DNA from: Rhodospirillales bacterium
GTDB lineage: Bacteria; Pseudomonadota; Alphaproteobacteria; Rhodospirillales; Casp-alpha2
Direction of reading: 5' to 3'
Length of the DNA stretch: 15,988 bases
Assembly: GCA_016187325.1 (NCBI GenBank)
Contig: JACPJY010000105.1
Span: forward strand, 1-15,988
Made by a program: the position numbers and the translations under genes. Positions within the stretch are counted from its first letter, which is position 1, and the number at the start of each line of letters is the position of its first letter. The notes below the pieces were generated by a model. That model was not told the DNA's origin. It ran no database searches and saw only the letters and a list, made by a program, of their open reading frames with translations. Positions 1 through 7,062 of the stretch are shown here, piece after piece.

Positions 1-605
1 ACCGCCCGCTTGGCGGTCTCCTGGCCCTTGATGTCGGCCATATCGGGATAGGCCGGCGCGGTGTCGTCGAGGCGCGCCTCCGGTGGCGTCAGGATTTGCG
101 TGCCCTTGAAATGGTTGATCAAGGCGAGCAGGTTCTTTGGCGCCAGCACCTCGACCTCGCCCGCCCACGCCGCCTCGGAGCCTTGGCTCGCCGGGCACAC
201 CAGGCTGCGGCCGCGGGAATTGGCGTGGATGGCCGCCGGCAACACGCCCGCCACCCGGGTCAGGCCGCCGTCCAACGCCAGCTCGCCGAGCGCCGTGTAG
301 GCTTCCATTTCGTCCGCCGGCACCACGCCCATGGCGGCCAACAAGCCGAGCGCGATCGGCAAATCGAAGTGGCTGCCCTCTTTCAGGAGATCCGCGGGCG
401 CCAGGTTGACGGTGATGCGCTTCGCCGGCAGCGCCAGGCCCATGGCGTTGAGCGCCGCGCGCACCCGCTCGCGGCTTTCGGCGACCGCCTTGTCGGGGAG
501 CCCGACGATGGTGAACGCCGGCAGCCCGGCCGACGTCTGCACCTGCACGTCGACGTCGAGCACCTCGATGCCCTGGAACGCCACCGTCGCCACCCGCGCA
601 ACCAC
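1..605 (-). CDS. comM: ComM/YifB family AAA+ (Mg-chelatase-like) protein, 5' part
   Basis: This is the N-terminal ~201 codons of a ComM/YifB protein; the gene runs off the left edge. Family knowledge: ComM is a hexameric AAA+ helicase that promotes branch migration during natural transformation, and it is related to Mg-chelatase ChlI. The translation from GTG at 605 begins VVARVATVAFQGIEVLDVDV and continues with GLPAFTIVGLPDKAVAESRE, the typical N-terminal S5-like fold of the family. At the window edge it reads DMADIKGQETAKRA, which matches the region just before the Walker A motif. The ATPase motifs themselves lie outside the window. The GTG start was chosen because a GGGGAGG-like ribosome site sits about 8 nt upstream and homology begins there. 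It is the last visible gene of the minus-strand series, about 100 bp after gshB. Family assignment is secure; the competence role in this organism is inferred. Confidence 0.93.
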   Translation of the reverse strand, partial: MVARVATVAFQGIEVLDVDVQVQTSAGLPAFTIVGLPDKAVAESRERVRAALNAMGLALPAKRITVNLAPADLLKEGSHFDLPIALGLLAAMGVVPADEMEAYTALGELALDGGLTRVAGVLPAAIHANSRGRSLVCPASQGSEAAWAGEVEVLAPKNLLALINHFKGTQILTPPEARLDDTAPAYPDMADIKGQETAKRA

Positions 606-706
606 CGGCGGTACCTCCCCTGTTCACGGTCCCGCCGCGATTGTAGGCGCGGGAATGGGCGCGCGTCACCGGGGATTTTACGGCCGTCGCGGCGACGGGG
701 TGGGCG

Positions 707-1681
707 TCAGCGGCGGCCCTTCTTCGCGCCTTCCGCCACGCGTCTTTCGATGACGTCCCAGATGTCGGCTTCCAGGCACACGTTGTCGAAGCGATTGACC
801 TCCTGCAGGCCGGTCGGCGAGGTGACGTTGATCTCGGTGAGGTAGTCGCCGATGACGTCGATGCCGACGAAGATCAGCCCGCGCGCCTTCAGATCCGGCC
901 CGATGGTGTCGCACATCGCCTTGTCGCGCTTGGTCAGCGTCGCCTTCACCGGCCGCGCGCCGACGTGCATGTTGGCGCGCGCCTCGCCCTGCGCCGGCAC
1001 GCGGTTGATGGCGCCCGCCGCCCTGCCGTCGATCAGGATGATGCGCTTGTCGCCCTTGCGCACCTCGGGCAAATACTTCTGGGCGACGATCGGCTCGCGG
1101 TAGAACTGCGTGAACATCTCGAGGAGCGCATTGAAATTCTCATCCCCCGGCGCCACGTGGAAGACGCCGGCGCCGCCGTTGCCGTAGAGCGGCTTCAGGA
1201 TGATGTCCTCGTAACGCCTGCGGAAGGCGATGATCGACTCGCGCTCGCTCGAAATGAGCGTCGGCGGCGTCAGCCTCGGAAATCGCGTCACGTAGAGCTT
1301 CTCCGGCGCATTACGCACCTCGGCGGGGTCGTTGACGACCAGCGTCCTCGGATGCACGTGCTCGAGCAGATGCGTCGTGGTGATGTAGCTCATGTCGAAC
1401 GGCGGGTCCTGGCGCAGCAGCACCACGTCCATGTCGGCGAGATCGATGGTCCTGGGCTCGCCCAGGCTGAAGTGGTCGCCCGGCTTCCGCCGCACCGTCA
1501 TCGGCTCGGCGTTCGCCGTCAGCTTGCCGCCAGCGAACGCCAGCTGCTTGGGATGGTAGTGATAGACCGCGTGTCCCCGCTTCTGCGCCTCCAAGGCGAG
1601 CACGAACGTCGAATCGGCGTCGATGTTGATGGACCGGATGTGGTCCATCTGGATCGCCACTTTCAGCGGCTTCCTGGGCAT
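707..1681 (-). CDS. gshB: Glutathione synthetase
   Basis: A 324-residue ATP-grasp enzyme that joins gamma-glutamylcysteine and glycine using ATP, the second step of cytosolic glutathione synthesis. The length matches bacterial GshB (about 315-330). Visible motifs are KVAIQMD at the N-terminus (residues 7-13), RQDPPFDMSYI (90-100), ILKPLYGNGGAGVF (161-174, the ATP-grasp lysine and glycine loop), and LTEINVTSPTG (281-291, the Mg/ATP-binding end). Most homologues have QMDP where this one has QMDH. The ATG at 1681 is preceded by AAGGA at a rather long spacing and by a run of C. The gene lies 35 bp after the SirB1-like gene, in the same direction and probably in the same transcript. Its product could supply thiol for the nearby metal-response cassette, but that is only a functional association. 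Confidence 0.97.
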   Translation of the reverse strand: MPRKPLKVAIQMDHIRSINIDADSTFVLALEAQKRGHAVYHYHPKQLAFAGGKLTANAEPMTVRRKPGDHFSLGEPRTIDLADMDVVLLRQDPPFDMSYITTTHLLEHVHPRTLVVNDPAEVRNAPEKLYVTRFPRLTPPTLISSERESIIAFRRRYEDIILKPLYGNGGAGVFHVAPGDENFNALLEMFTQFYREPIVAQKYLPEVRKGDKRIILIDGRAAGAINRVPAQGEARANMHVGARPVKATLTKRDKAMCDTIGPDLKARGLIFVGIDVIGDYLTEINVTSPTGLQEVNRFDNVCLEADIWDVIERRVAEGAKKGRR

Positions 1682-1716
1682 GGGGGGGCGGTGTCCTTAC
1701 CAATCTGCCGTCGCGC

Positions 1717-2556
1717 TCAGTTGAGCCGCGTGCGCAGCTCCTGCAGCAGGATCGAGGTATTATAGCGCGTGTTGTCGCCGCCGCTTTGGCGCATGTATTC
1801 CTCGAGCGCCGCCACCGCGTCCTTGACGTGGTCGAGGCGCGCATGCAGCAGCCCCGCCTCGCGCCAGAGTTCCGTCGCCGCCGGCGCGAACAGCAGCATC
1901 GCCTCGATGGTTTCCAGCGCGTCGTAGAGCCGTTCGCCGCGCAGCAGCCGCGTCTTGATGTTGCCCTGCAGGCGCAACAGCATGTCGCGGTTTGCCATCT
2001 CGCGGTAATGATTCGGCGTCAGCTCGACATGGTTGCCGGCGACCGCCTTGAACATCTCGCGCATGTCGGGCGTCGCAAGCACGCGGCCGCCGCCGAACGG
2101 ATCCAAGATCCGGCGTTGGCCGTCGGCGTCGATCCTGACTAGGAAGCGCCCGGGGAAGTCGAGCCCTTCCATCGGCCAGCCGAGCGCCCGCGCCGAATGG
2201 ATGAAGAGGATGCCGATGACGATCGGCAGCCCCGAGCGGCTGTCGATCACCCGCATCAGGTTGGCGGCCTCGAGGTCGTCGAACACGGATTCGGTGCCGC
2301 CGTAGCCGTACTTCCTGACGATCACCTGCACCAGCGCCTCGATGCGAAGTTCCAGCGGCACCGCCGGCCGCGTGCCGCCGACGTAAGCGCGCACGTCGGC
2401 GACCAGCCGCTCCAGGTGCCGCCGGTAGGGGTCGAGCGGCACGCCCGGTCGCTGGGCGGCGGCCAGTATCAGCGCCGCGTCGGCAAGGTCGATGTGGCGG
2501 TCGGCGAGCTGGCCGATCTTCACCAGCCGCGCCCGGATGTCGGCGGGCAGCCTCAC
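1717..2556 (-). CDS. SirB1-family protein: transglutaminase-like core (Transglut_core2) plus TPR
   Basis: A 279-residue protein of the SirB1/Transglut_core2 family. The core contains FDDLEAANLMRVIDSRSGLP (residues 92-111), then an IGILFIHSARALGW helix and GLDFPGRFLVRI (131-142). A TPR-like helical C-terminus follows (about 190-260). The GTG start at 2556 overlaps the TGA of the upstream BON gene (GTGA, 4-bp overlap), and AAGAAGGG lies just upstream, which suggests translational coupling. An open frame continues further 5' but only inside the dolP gene, so it was rejected. Relatives usually read PGHFLVR; here the histidine is replaced by Arg137. The biochemical role of the family is unknown and many members are thought not to be active enzymes. 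The family call is confident; function is not assigned. Confidence 0.85.
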   Translation of the reverse strand: MRLPADIRARLVKIGQLADRHIDLADAALILAAAQRPGVPLDPYRRHLERLVADVRAYVGGTRPAVPLELRIEALVQVIVRKYGYGGTESVFDDLEAANLMRVIDSRSGLPIVIGILFIHSARALGWPMEGLDFPGRFLVRIDADGQRRILDPFGGGRVLATPDMREMFKAVAGNHVELTPNHYREMANRDMLLRLQGNIKTRLLRGERLYDALETIEAMLLFAPAATELWREAGLLHARLDHVKDAVAALEEYMRQSGGDNTRYNTSILLQELRTRLN

Positions 2557-3164
2557 GACACGCCCTTCTTGACGCGCACGTGGCTGATGATCTGGCGCAC
2601 GTAGTTGATGCCGCGGGCGTGGGCGATGACGCGGTCGAGCTCGTCCTGGCTCTGGGCGATGCCGATCAGGTAGACGATGCCGTTGACCGTCTCTACCGAG
2701 TAGTTGATCGCCAGGATCTGCTTGTCCACCGTCAGTTTCGATTGCAGCTGGGTGGTGATCCACGAGTCCCTCGCCAGATCGCGGAGGTTCGACGCATGAA
2801 GCTGGATCTCGTTGATGACGTCCTTCACGCCCTCGGTTTTCCACGCCAGGCCGGCGGCGTTGGCGCGCATCGCCTCGGTGGCCAGCGTCCCGGTCAGCAG
2901 CACGCGGCCTTCGTAGACCTCGACGCCGACGCCGGTGACGTAGGTCTCGCCGGCATTCAGCAACTCCGTGCGTACCTTGGTCGCCGTCGCCAGGTCACGG
3001 GCGACGCCCTGCACGCCGCGCTCCTGGTAGGCGGCCGTGCCGACCGCGGCGGCGCCGCCGACCACCGCGCCGGCGCAGCCGCCAAGAACGCCCGCGAGTG
3101 CAACCACGGCGATGCCGACGGCGAGCACGCGGCGGAGTCGGGTTAGGGCGTTGATCGGGATCAT
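2553..3164 (-). CDS. dolP: DolP/YraP-like outer-membrane lipoprotein with two BON domains
   Basis: A 203-residue predicted lipoprotein. It has a basic N-terminus, a hydrophobic stretch (about 13-27) and the lipobox LGGC with Cys30 as the lipidated residue. Two BON domains follow, at roughly 58-124 and 132-199; each contains the family's central glycine-rich strand (VYEGRVLLTG, TVNGIVYLIG). This architecture and length (E. coli DolP is 191 aa) match DolP/YraP, which binds anionic phospholipid and supports outer-membrane integrity and BAM function. Its place after rsmI and yraN matches the enterobacterial locus and strengthens the assignment. The ATG at 3164 has AAGAGG about 10 nt upstream. The downstream SirB1-like gene overlaps its stop. 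A BON lipoprotein of another subgroup (OsmY-like) is the alternative, but OsmY lacks the lipobox. Confidence 0.87.
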   Translation of the reverse strand: MIPINALTRLRRVLAVGIAVVALAGVLGGCAGAVVGGAAAVGTAAYQERGVQGVARDLATATKVRTELLNAGETYVTGVGVEVYEGRVLLTGTLATEAMRANAAGLAWKTEGVKDVINEIQLHASNLRDLARDSWITTQLQSKLTVDKQILAINYSVETVNGIVYLIGIAQSQDELDRVIAHARGINYVRQIISHVRVKKGVS

Positions 3165-3248
3165 CGGTCTCGGCCTCTTGGGGCGGGTGGATGTCCGGGC
3201 AGCGAATCGCCATTTTAAGGTCCAAGGCTACTCGCTTAAAGGGCTTGT

Positions 3249-3267
3249 TTCCCGCCTCCGCCGGGAA
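3249..3267. other. Hairpin in the yraN-dolP gap
   Basis: TTCCCG (3249-3254) and CGGGAA (3262-3267) form a 6-bp stem with a 7-nt loop just after the yraN stop. No T-run follows on the minus strand, so it is a poor intrinsic terminator. It may be a processing or stability hairpin. The rest of this 115-bp gap holds no clear promoter. Confidence 0.35.
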
Positions 3268-3279
3268 CGTTGCGCCGAC

Positions 3280-3657
3280 TCAGGTTTCCGGCCGCCAGGC
3301 GTCGACGATATGCACCGGCAACCGCCACGGCCGCACCAGCATCACGTCGAAACGCTGATCGAAACCACCGAGCCCGGGGTGCGCCTGCACGAAGGCCCGC
3401 GCGGCGCGGGCGATGCGGCCGATCTGGCGGGCGCGCAACGCTTCCGCCGCCGCGCCCAGATCCTGCCGCGCCTTGACCTCGACGAACACCAGCGCGCGCC
3501 CGCGCCGGGCGACGATATCGATCTCGCCTTGGGGCGAGCGGAATCCGCGCTCGACGATGCGGTAGCCGCGGAGCCGGAGATGCCACGCCGCCAATGCTTC
3601 CGCGACGCGGCCGAACCGCCATGCCTGGCGCTTCGCTTTCGCCGGTCCCGCCGCCAT
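3280..3657 (-). CDS. yraN: YraN family (UPF0102) nuclease-fold protein
   Basis: A 125-residue protein of the UPF0102/YraN family, whose length is usually 110-130. It shows the restriction-endonuclease-like core: a conserved RVAEALAAWHL helix (Glu20), GEIDIVARR (44-52, with Glu45 and Asp47) and FVEVKAR (58-64, the ExK part). These match the PD-(D/E)xK signature. The cellular function of YraN is not established; a nuclease or Holliday-junction-related role has been suggested from the fold. The ATG at 3657 follows the rsmI stop by 9 nt and has only a GGCGG-type ribosome site, so it is probably translated with rsmI. The rsmI-yraN pairing is very widespread and supports the call. Confidence 0.94.
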   Translation of the reverse strand: MAAGPAKAKRQAWRFGRVAEALAAWHLRLRGYRIVERGFRSPQGEIDIVARRGRALVFVEVKARQDLGAAAEALRARQIGRIARAARAFVQAHPGLGGFDQRFDVMLVRPWRLPVHIVDAWRPET

Positions 3658-3666
3658 CGCCGCCGC

Positions 3667-4547
3667 CTACGCCGGGTCGCGCGTGAGCGCCAGCGCGCGG
3701 GCGTACACTTGGCGGCGGGGAGCGCCGGTCGCCTCGGCGACGTGCGCGACGGCGTCGCGAATGGTCGATCGCTCGAGCTCGCCCAGGAGCATCCGGTCGA
3801 TGTCGGCGGCGTCGGCAACTTCCCCTGCCGCCGCCGGCGCCACCACCACCGTCACCTCGCCCTTCGGCGCGCCGGACTCTTTATAATGCGCCGCCAGCTC
3901 GTCGAGGGTGCCCCGCCGCACCTCCTCGAACAGCTTGGTCATCTCGCGGGCGACGGCGCACGGACGGGACCCAAACGTCTCGGCCATGTCGGCAAGCGAC
4001 GCAGCAAGCCGCTTCGCCGATTCCATGAACACCAGGCTGGCGGCGACGCCGCGAAGCTCGTTGAGCGCCCGCCGGCGCGCCGCCTGCTTCGCCGGCAGGA
4101 AGCCCGCGAACAGGAAACGGTCGGTCGGCAGGCCGGAGGCGACCAGCGCCGTCAGCACCGCCGACGCGCCCGGGATCGGCGTCACCGGGATGCTGTTTTC
4201 GAGGCAGGCCCGCACCAGCTTGTAGCCCGGGTCCGAGATCATGGGCGTGCCGGCGTCCGAAACCAACGCCACGGTTTCGCCGCTTTTCAGGCGCTCAATC
4301 AGCATCGGGCGGGCGCGCTCGGCGTTGTGCTCGTGGTAGGCCAGGAGGGGCTTGGAAATCCCATGGATTGCCAGCAGTTTTGCGGTGACGCGGGTGTCCT
4401 CGCAGGCGATCGCGTCGACGTCGTTGAGCACGTCGAGCGCGCGCAGCGTGATGTCGCGAGCGTTGCCGATCGGCGTCGCCACCAGGGCCAGCCCGGAAAT
4501 CCGCGCCCTTTGGCCTTGCTGGGGGCGTTGTCGAGCGTGTTGTTTAC
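3667..4547 (-). CDS. rsmI: 16S rRNA (cytidine1402-2'-O)-methyltransferase RsmI; 5' end apparently frameshifted
   Basis: RsmI uses S-adenosylmethionine to methylate the 2'-OH of C1402 in the 16S rRNA decoding centre. The body is complete from LALVATPIGN to the C-terminal helical part ending RDPA. It includes ALDVLNDVDAIACEDTR, GETVALVSDAGTPMISDPGY, PVTPIPGASAVLTAL, RFLFAGFLPAK and GEVTVVVAP, all family landmarks. The 5' end is abnormal. The body frame has no ATG, GTG or TTG between about 4500 and 4647; the next in-frame ATG, at 4650, lies inside the divergent lipoprotein gene. A different frame (about 4508-4547) reads VNNTLDNAPSKAKG, has high-GC third positions and is preceded by AGGA. One extra G in the GGG run at 4506-4508 (complement) would join the two frames. 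The 5' boundary given here is therefore an estimate at a non-canonical GTA. Either a sequencing error or a real lesion is possible. Confidence 0.85.
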
Positions 4548-4631
4548 TAAGGTCCTCGCCGTGGCTACGCTTTGCCCGTCCGGCGGGTCCGGATTTGGAC
4601 CTCGCCGAATGAGGGGAGATGGAAGCCGCCG

Positions 4632-6254
4632 ATGACCGGTCTTTCCGCATGGCGTTGGAGTCCCTTGGCGCTTCCCCGTGCTCGTCCTCGTGCTCGTTCC
4701 CTGCCGCGCCGCTGGGCCGCGCCGTGGTCGGTCGCCGTGGCGCTGGCGCTGGCGGCCTGCCAGTCTTCCGAAATACCGCCCTGGTTGCAAGGCGAGACCG
4801 CCGGCCGGCCGCCGTCCGAGGCGACGCGGATGCCGGCGCAAAGGCCGCAGACGCCACCGTCGCCGCTGTCGCAGGTGCGCCCGCGGCCGGTGCCGCACGC
4901 TGAGTCGCCGACGCAGCGGATGCCGCCGGCAGGGCAGTATCCCGAGCCACCGTTCCCGCTGCCGACGATCCCATTCCCGCCGGCCGCCGACGGCACCCGG
5001 GCGGCGGCGCCCGGCGCCGAGCCCCAGCTTTCGTTCGTGCCGCTTCTCAGCCGGGCGCCGAAGGCGGGCACGGCGGCCGCGGCTCCGCGCTCGACGGTGC
5101 CGCCGCCGCTATCGAAGGATATCGTCCGCGTCGCGCTGCTGCTGCCACTCTCCGGCGCCAACGCCGATCTCGGCAAGGCGATGCTCGATGCCGCGCAAAT
5201 GGCGGTGTTCGACTTCGCCGACAGCCGGTTCGAGCTTCTCAGCCACGACACCCGCGGCACCGCCGCTGGCGCCGCCGCCGCCGCCAGCGTGGCCATCGGC
5301 GACGGCGCCTCGGTGATCCTGGGGCCGCTGTTGGCCGCGTCGGTGCGCGCCGTCGCCCCGGTGGCGCGCGCCGCCAACGTTCCCGTCGTCGCCTTTTCGT
5401 CCGACCGCTCGGTCGCCGGCAACGGCGTCTATACGCTCGGCTTCCTCCCGAGCGCGGAAATCCGGCGCATCGTCTCGTTCGCGCGCGCGCAGGGGATAAT
5501 CCGCTTCGCCGCGCTGGCACCCGAGAACGCCTATGGCGAAACCGTGGTCGGCGCGTTCGAGGACGCGGTCGCCGCCAACGGCGGCACCGTCACCCGCATC
5601 CAGTTCTACGATCCGGGAGCGGAAGATTTCACCGAGCCGGTGCGCGCGCTCGCCAACTATTCGACGCGCCGCCAGGCGCTGCTCGACCAGCGCCGCGCGC
5701 TGGAAGGTCGCGACGACGAGGTGTCCAAGCACGCGCTGAAACGGCTGGAGCGGCTGCAGACCATCGGCGAGCTGCCGTTCGACGCACTCTTGGTCGCCGA
5801 CGGTGGCAAGCGGCTGCAGACCATCGCGGCGCTGCTGCCGTTCTTCGACATCGATCCGTCGAAGGTGCGCATGCTCGGCACCGGCCAATGGGACGAGCGC
5901 GGCATCGGCGCCGAGCCGGCGCTGATCGGCGGCTGGTTTGCGGCGCCGCCGCCGTCGGCGCGCAGCGATTTCGAGACCGCCTTCCGCGCGCTCTACGGCA
6001 AGAATCCGCCCAGGCTGGCGACGCTCGCCTACGACGCCACCGCGCTCGCCGCCGTGCTGGCGCGCTCGGATAAGGGCCCCGACTTCTCGGCCACGGCGAT
6101 CACGTCCTCCAGCGGCTTCTGGGGCCGCGACGGCATCTTCCGCTTCCTGCCGCAGGGCACCGCCGAGCGCGGCCTCGCGGTGATGCGCGTCACCCGCCAC
6201 GGCGCCGAGATCATCAGCCGCGCCCCGGAAACCTTCCAAGCCGCCATCAACTGA
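4632..6254 (+). CDS. Penicillin-binding-protein activator (LpoA-like) lipoprotein, type 1 periplasmic-binding fold
   Basis: A 540-residue predicted outer-membrane lipoprotein. The N-terminus is long and arginine-rich, followed by a hydrophobic segment ending in the lipobox LAAC (Cys43). Next comes a proline/alanine-rich linker (about 50-160), then a LivK-like Peripla_BP_6 domain from about residue 164 (IVRVALLLPLSGANADLGKA). Within it are GASVILGPLLAASV, PVVAFSSDRSVAG, ALAPENAYGETVVGAF, and near the end RLATLAYDATALAAVLA. In E. coli, LpoA (YraM) activates PBP1A through its periplasmic domain. Here the TPR domain of gammaproteobacterial LpoA is absent and the linker replaces it, so only the binding-protein half is comparable. 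The ATG at 4632 has GAGGGGAG 13 nt upstream, a long spacing; longer upstream starts run into the divergent rsmI end. Its position opposite rsmI-yraN-dolP matches the lpoA locus. Confidence 0.86.
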   Translation: MTGLSAWRWSPLALPRARPRARSLPRRWAAPWSVAVALALAACQSSEIPPWLQGETAGRPPSEATRMPAQRPQTPPSPLSQVRPRPVPHAESPTQRMPPAGQYPEPPFPLPTIPFPPAADGTRAAAPGAEPQLSFVPLLSRAPKAGTAAAAPRSTVPPPLSKDIVRVALLLPLSGANADLGKAMLDAAQMAVFDFADSRFELLSHDTRGTAAGAAAAASVAIGDGASVILGPLLAASVRAVAPVARAANVPVVAFSSDRSVAGNGVYTLGFLPSAEIRRIVSFARAQGIIRFAALAPENAYGETVVGAFEDAVAANGGTVTRIQFYDPGAEDFTEPVRALANYSTRRQALLDQRRALEGRDDEVSKHALKRLERLQTIGELPFDALLVADGGKRLQTIAALLPFFDIDPSKVRMLGTGQWDERGIGAEPALIGGWFAAPPPSARSDFETAFRALYGKNPPRLATLAYDATALAAVLARSDKGPDFSATAITSSSGFWGRDGIFRFLPQGTAERGLAVMRVTRHGAEIISRAPETFQAAIN

Positions 6255-6293
6255 CGGCCCGTCGGCCGGCCGCCGATTGGCCGCCCACGGCCC

Positions 6294-6325
6294 TTGACTC
6301 CGTAGTATGCTACGGACTCTAGGAT
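6294..6325 (+). promoter_or_regulatory. MerR-type promoter/operator
   Basis: The -35 element TTGACT (6294-6299) and -10-like TAGGAT (6320-6325) are separated by 20 bp, longer than the 17 bp of ordinary promoters. The spacer holds the dyad CCGTAG-TATG-CTACGG (6300-6315). A long spacer carrying a dyad is the hallmark of promoters untwisted by MerR-family activators. TTGACTCCGTA is also very close to the classical mer operator/promoter. It lies 24 bp before the merR start, so merR and the following genes are probably activated by MerR itself. Confidence 0.85.
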
Positions 6326-6348
6326 GGCGAACTGCTGGAGGTGCGGCG

Positions 6349-6777
6349 ATGCGCATCAGTGAGATTGCCAGGGAAGCGGGCGTCGGCGTGGAAACGGTCA
6401 GGTTCTACGAACAACGGGGCCTGATCCGACAGCCGGCGAAGCCGACGACCGGCGGCTACCGGGACTACCCGTCCGCCGCCGTCCGCCGCATACGGTTCAT
6501 TCGCCGCGCCCAGCAACTCGGTTTCTCGCTCGCCGAGATCGTCGAGCTTCTGGAGCTCGAATCGGGCCACGATTCCGCCTGCGTCGACGTTCGCCGGCGC
6601 GCCGAAGCCAAGTTGGAAGAGGTGCTGACCAAGATCGGCGATCTCGGCCAGATCAAGGGCGCGCTCGAGACGTTGATCGAGGCGTGTCCCGGCAAAGGTC
6701 CGGCGCGCGAGTGTTCGATCCTGGAGGCGATCAGCAACGGTGATTTGCAACTCAACCCGACGAAAAACGGAGAATGA
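6349..6777 (+). CDS. merR: MerR-type mercury-responsive transcriptional regulator
   Basis: A 142-residue MerR-family dimeric activator. The N-terminal winged helix is clear: ISEIAREAGVGVETVRFYEQ (residues 3-22) followed by RGLI and GGYRDY (35-40). A dimerisation helix (about 80-112) follows. Cysteines lie at 78, 113 and 122. Their spacing (35 and 9 residues) is identical to Cys82, Cys117 and Cys126 of Tn501 MerR, which bind Hg(II) in a three-coordinate site across the dimer. This argues for mercury over zinc, copper or redox sensing, although MerR relatives that bind Cd/Pb also use similar positions. The ATG at 6349 was chosen for GGAGGT 6 nt upstream; an upstream start at 6307 would lie inside the promoter dyad. 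The gene heads a four-gene operon. Confidence 0.93.
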   Translation: MRISEIAREAGVGVETVRFYEQRGLIRQPAKPTTGGYRDYPSAAVRRIRFIRRAQQLGFSLAEIVELLELESGHDSACVDVRRRAEAKLEEVLTKIGDLGQIKGALETLIEACPGKGPARECSILEAISNGDLQLNPTKNGE

Positions 6778-6778
6778 C

Positions 6779-7051
6779 ATGGCCAATAAAAGACGAAAGA
6801 TTCAAATCTTCAGCGCCGGCTGTTCGGTGTGCGATGACGTGATCCGGGCGGTGAAGGACGCCGCCTGTCCGTCGTGCGACATTGAGGTGCTCGACATGAA
6901 GTCGCCGGATGTTAAACGGAAAGCCACCGGGCTCGGCATCAAGTCGGTGCCGGCGGTAGTCATCGACGGCAAGCTCGCCGACTGCTGCACGGCTCGCGGC
7001 GTTGACGTGGGCGTTCTCAGCGCCGTGGGCCTTGGCCAGCCGATAGCCTAG
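6779..7051 (+). CDS. Small thioredoxin-like protein with multiple CxxC pairs
   Basis: A 90-residue soluble thioredoxin-fold protein without a signal peptide. The first strand is followed by GCSVC (Cys15-x-x-Cys18), a redox or metal-binding motif at the usual thioredoxin position. SVPAVVIDG (56-64) contains the expected cis-proline, Pro58. Two further thiol pairs are present: Cys30-x-x-Cys33 and Cys69-Cys70. The ATG lies one base after the merR stop, with GGAG near the end of merR, so the two are almost certainly cotranscribed. Similar small thioredoxin-like proteins are found next to mercury and arsenic genes. Here it stands where merP often lies and may carry Hg(II) or reduce partner thiols in the cytosol; this is inference. 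Codon use is somewhat AT-richer near its start than in neighbours. Confidence 0.8.
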   Translation: MANKRRKIQIFSAGCSVCDDVIRAVKDAACPSCDIEVLDMKSPDVKRKATGLGIKSVPAVVIDGKLADCCTARGVDVGVLSAVGLGQPIA

Positions 7052-7062
7052 GCGGTGATCGC

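Noticed and set aside
684..698. CCGTCGC/GCGACGG palindrome between gshB and comM as a terminator.
   Set aside because: The centre is one base, so the usable stem is about 5 bp, and no T-run follows on the minus strand.
4619..4903. ATG at 4619 right after GAGGGGAG, starting a 94-codon frame.
   Set aside because: Although the ribosome-site position is attractive, the frame gives no recognisable protein, whereas the frame from 4632 gives a lipoprotein signal and the long conserved domain.
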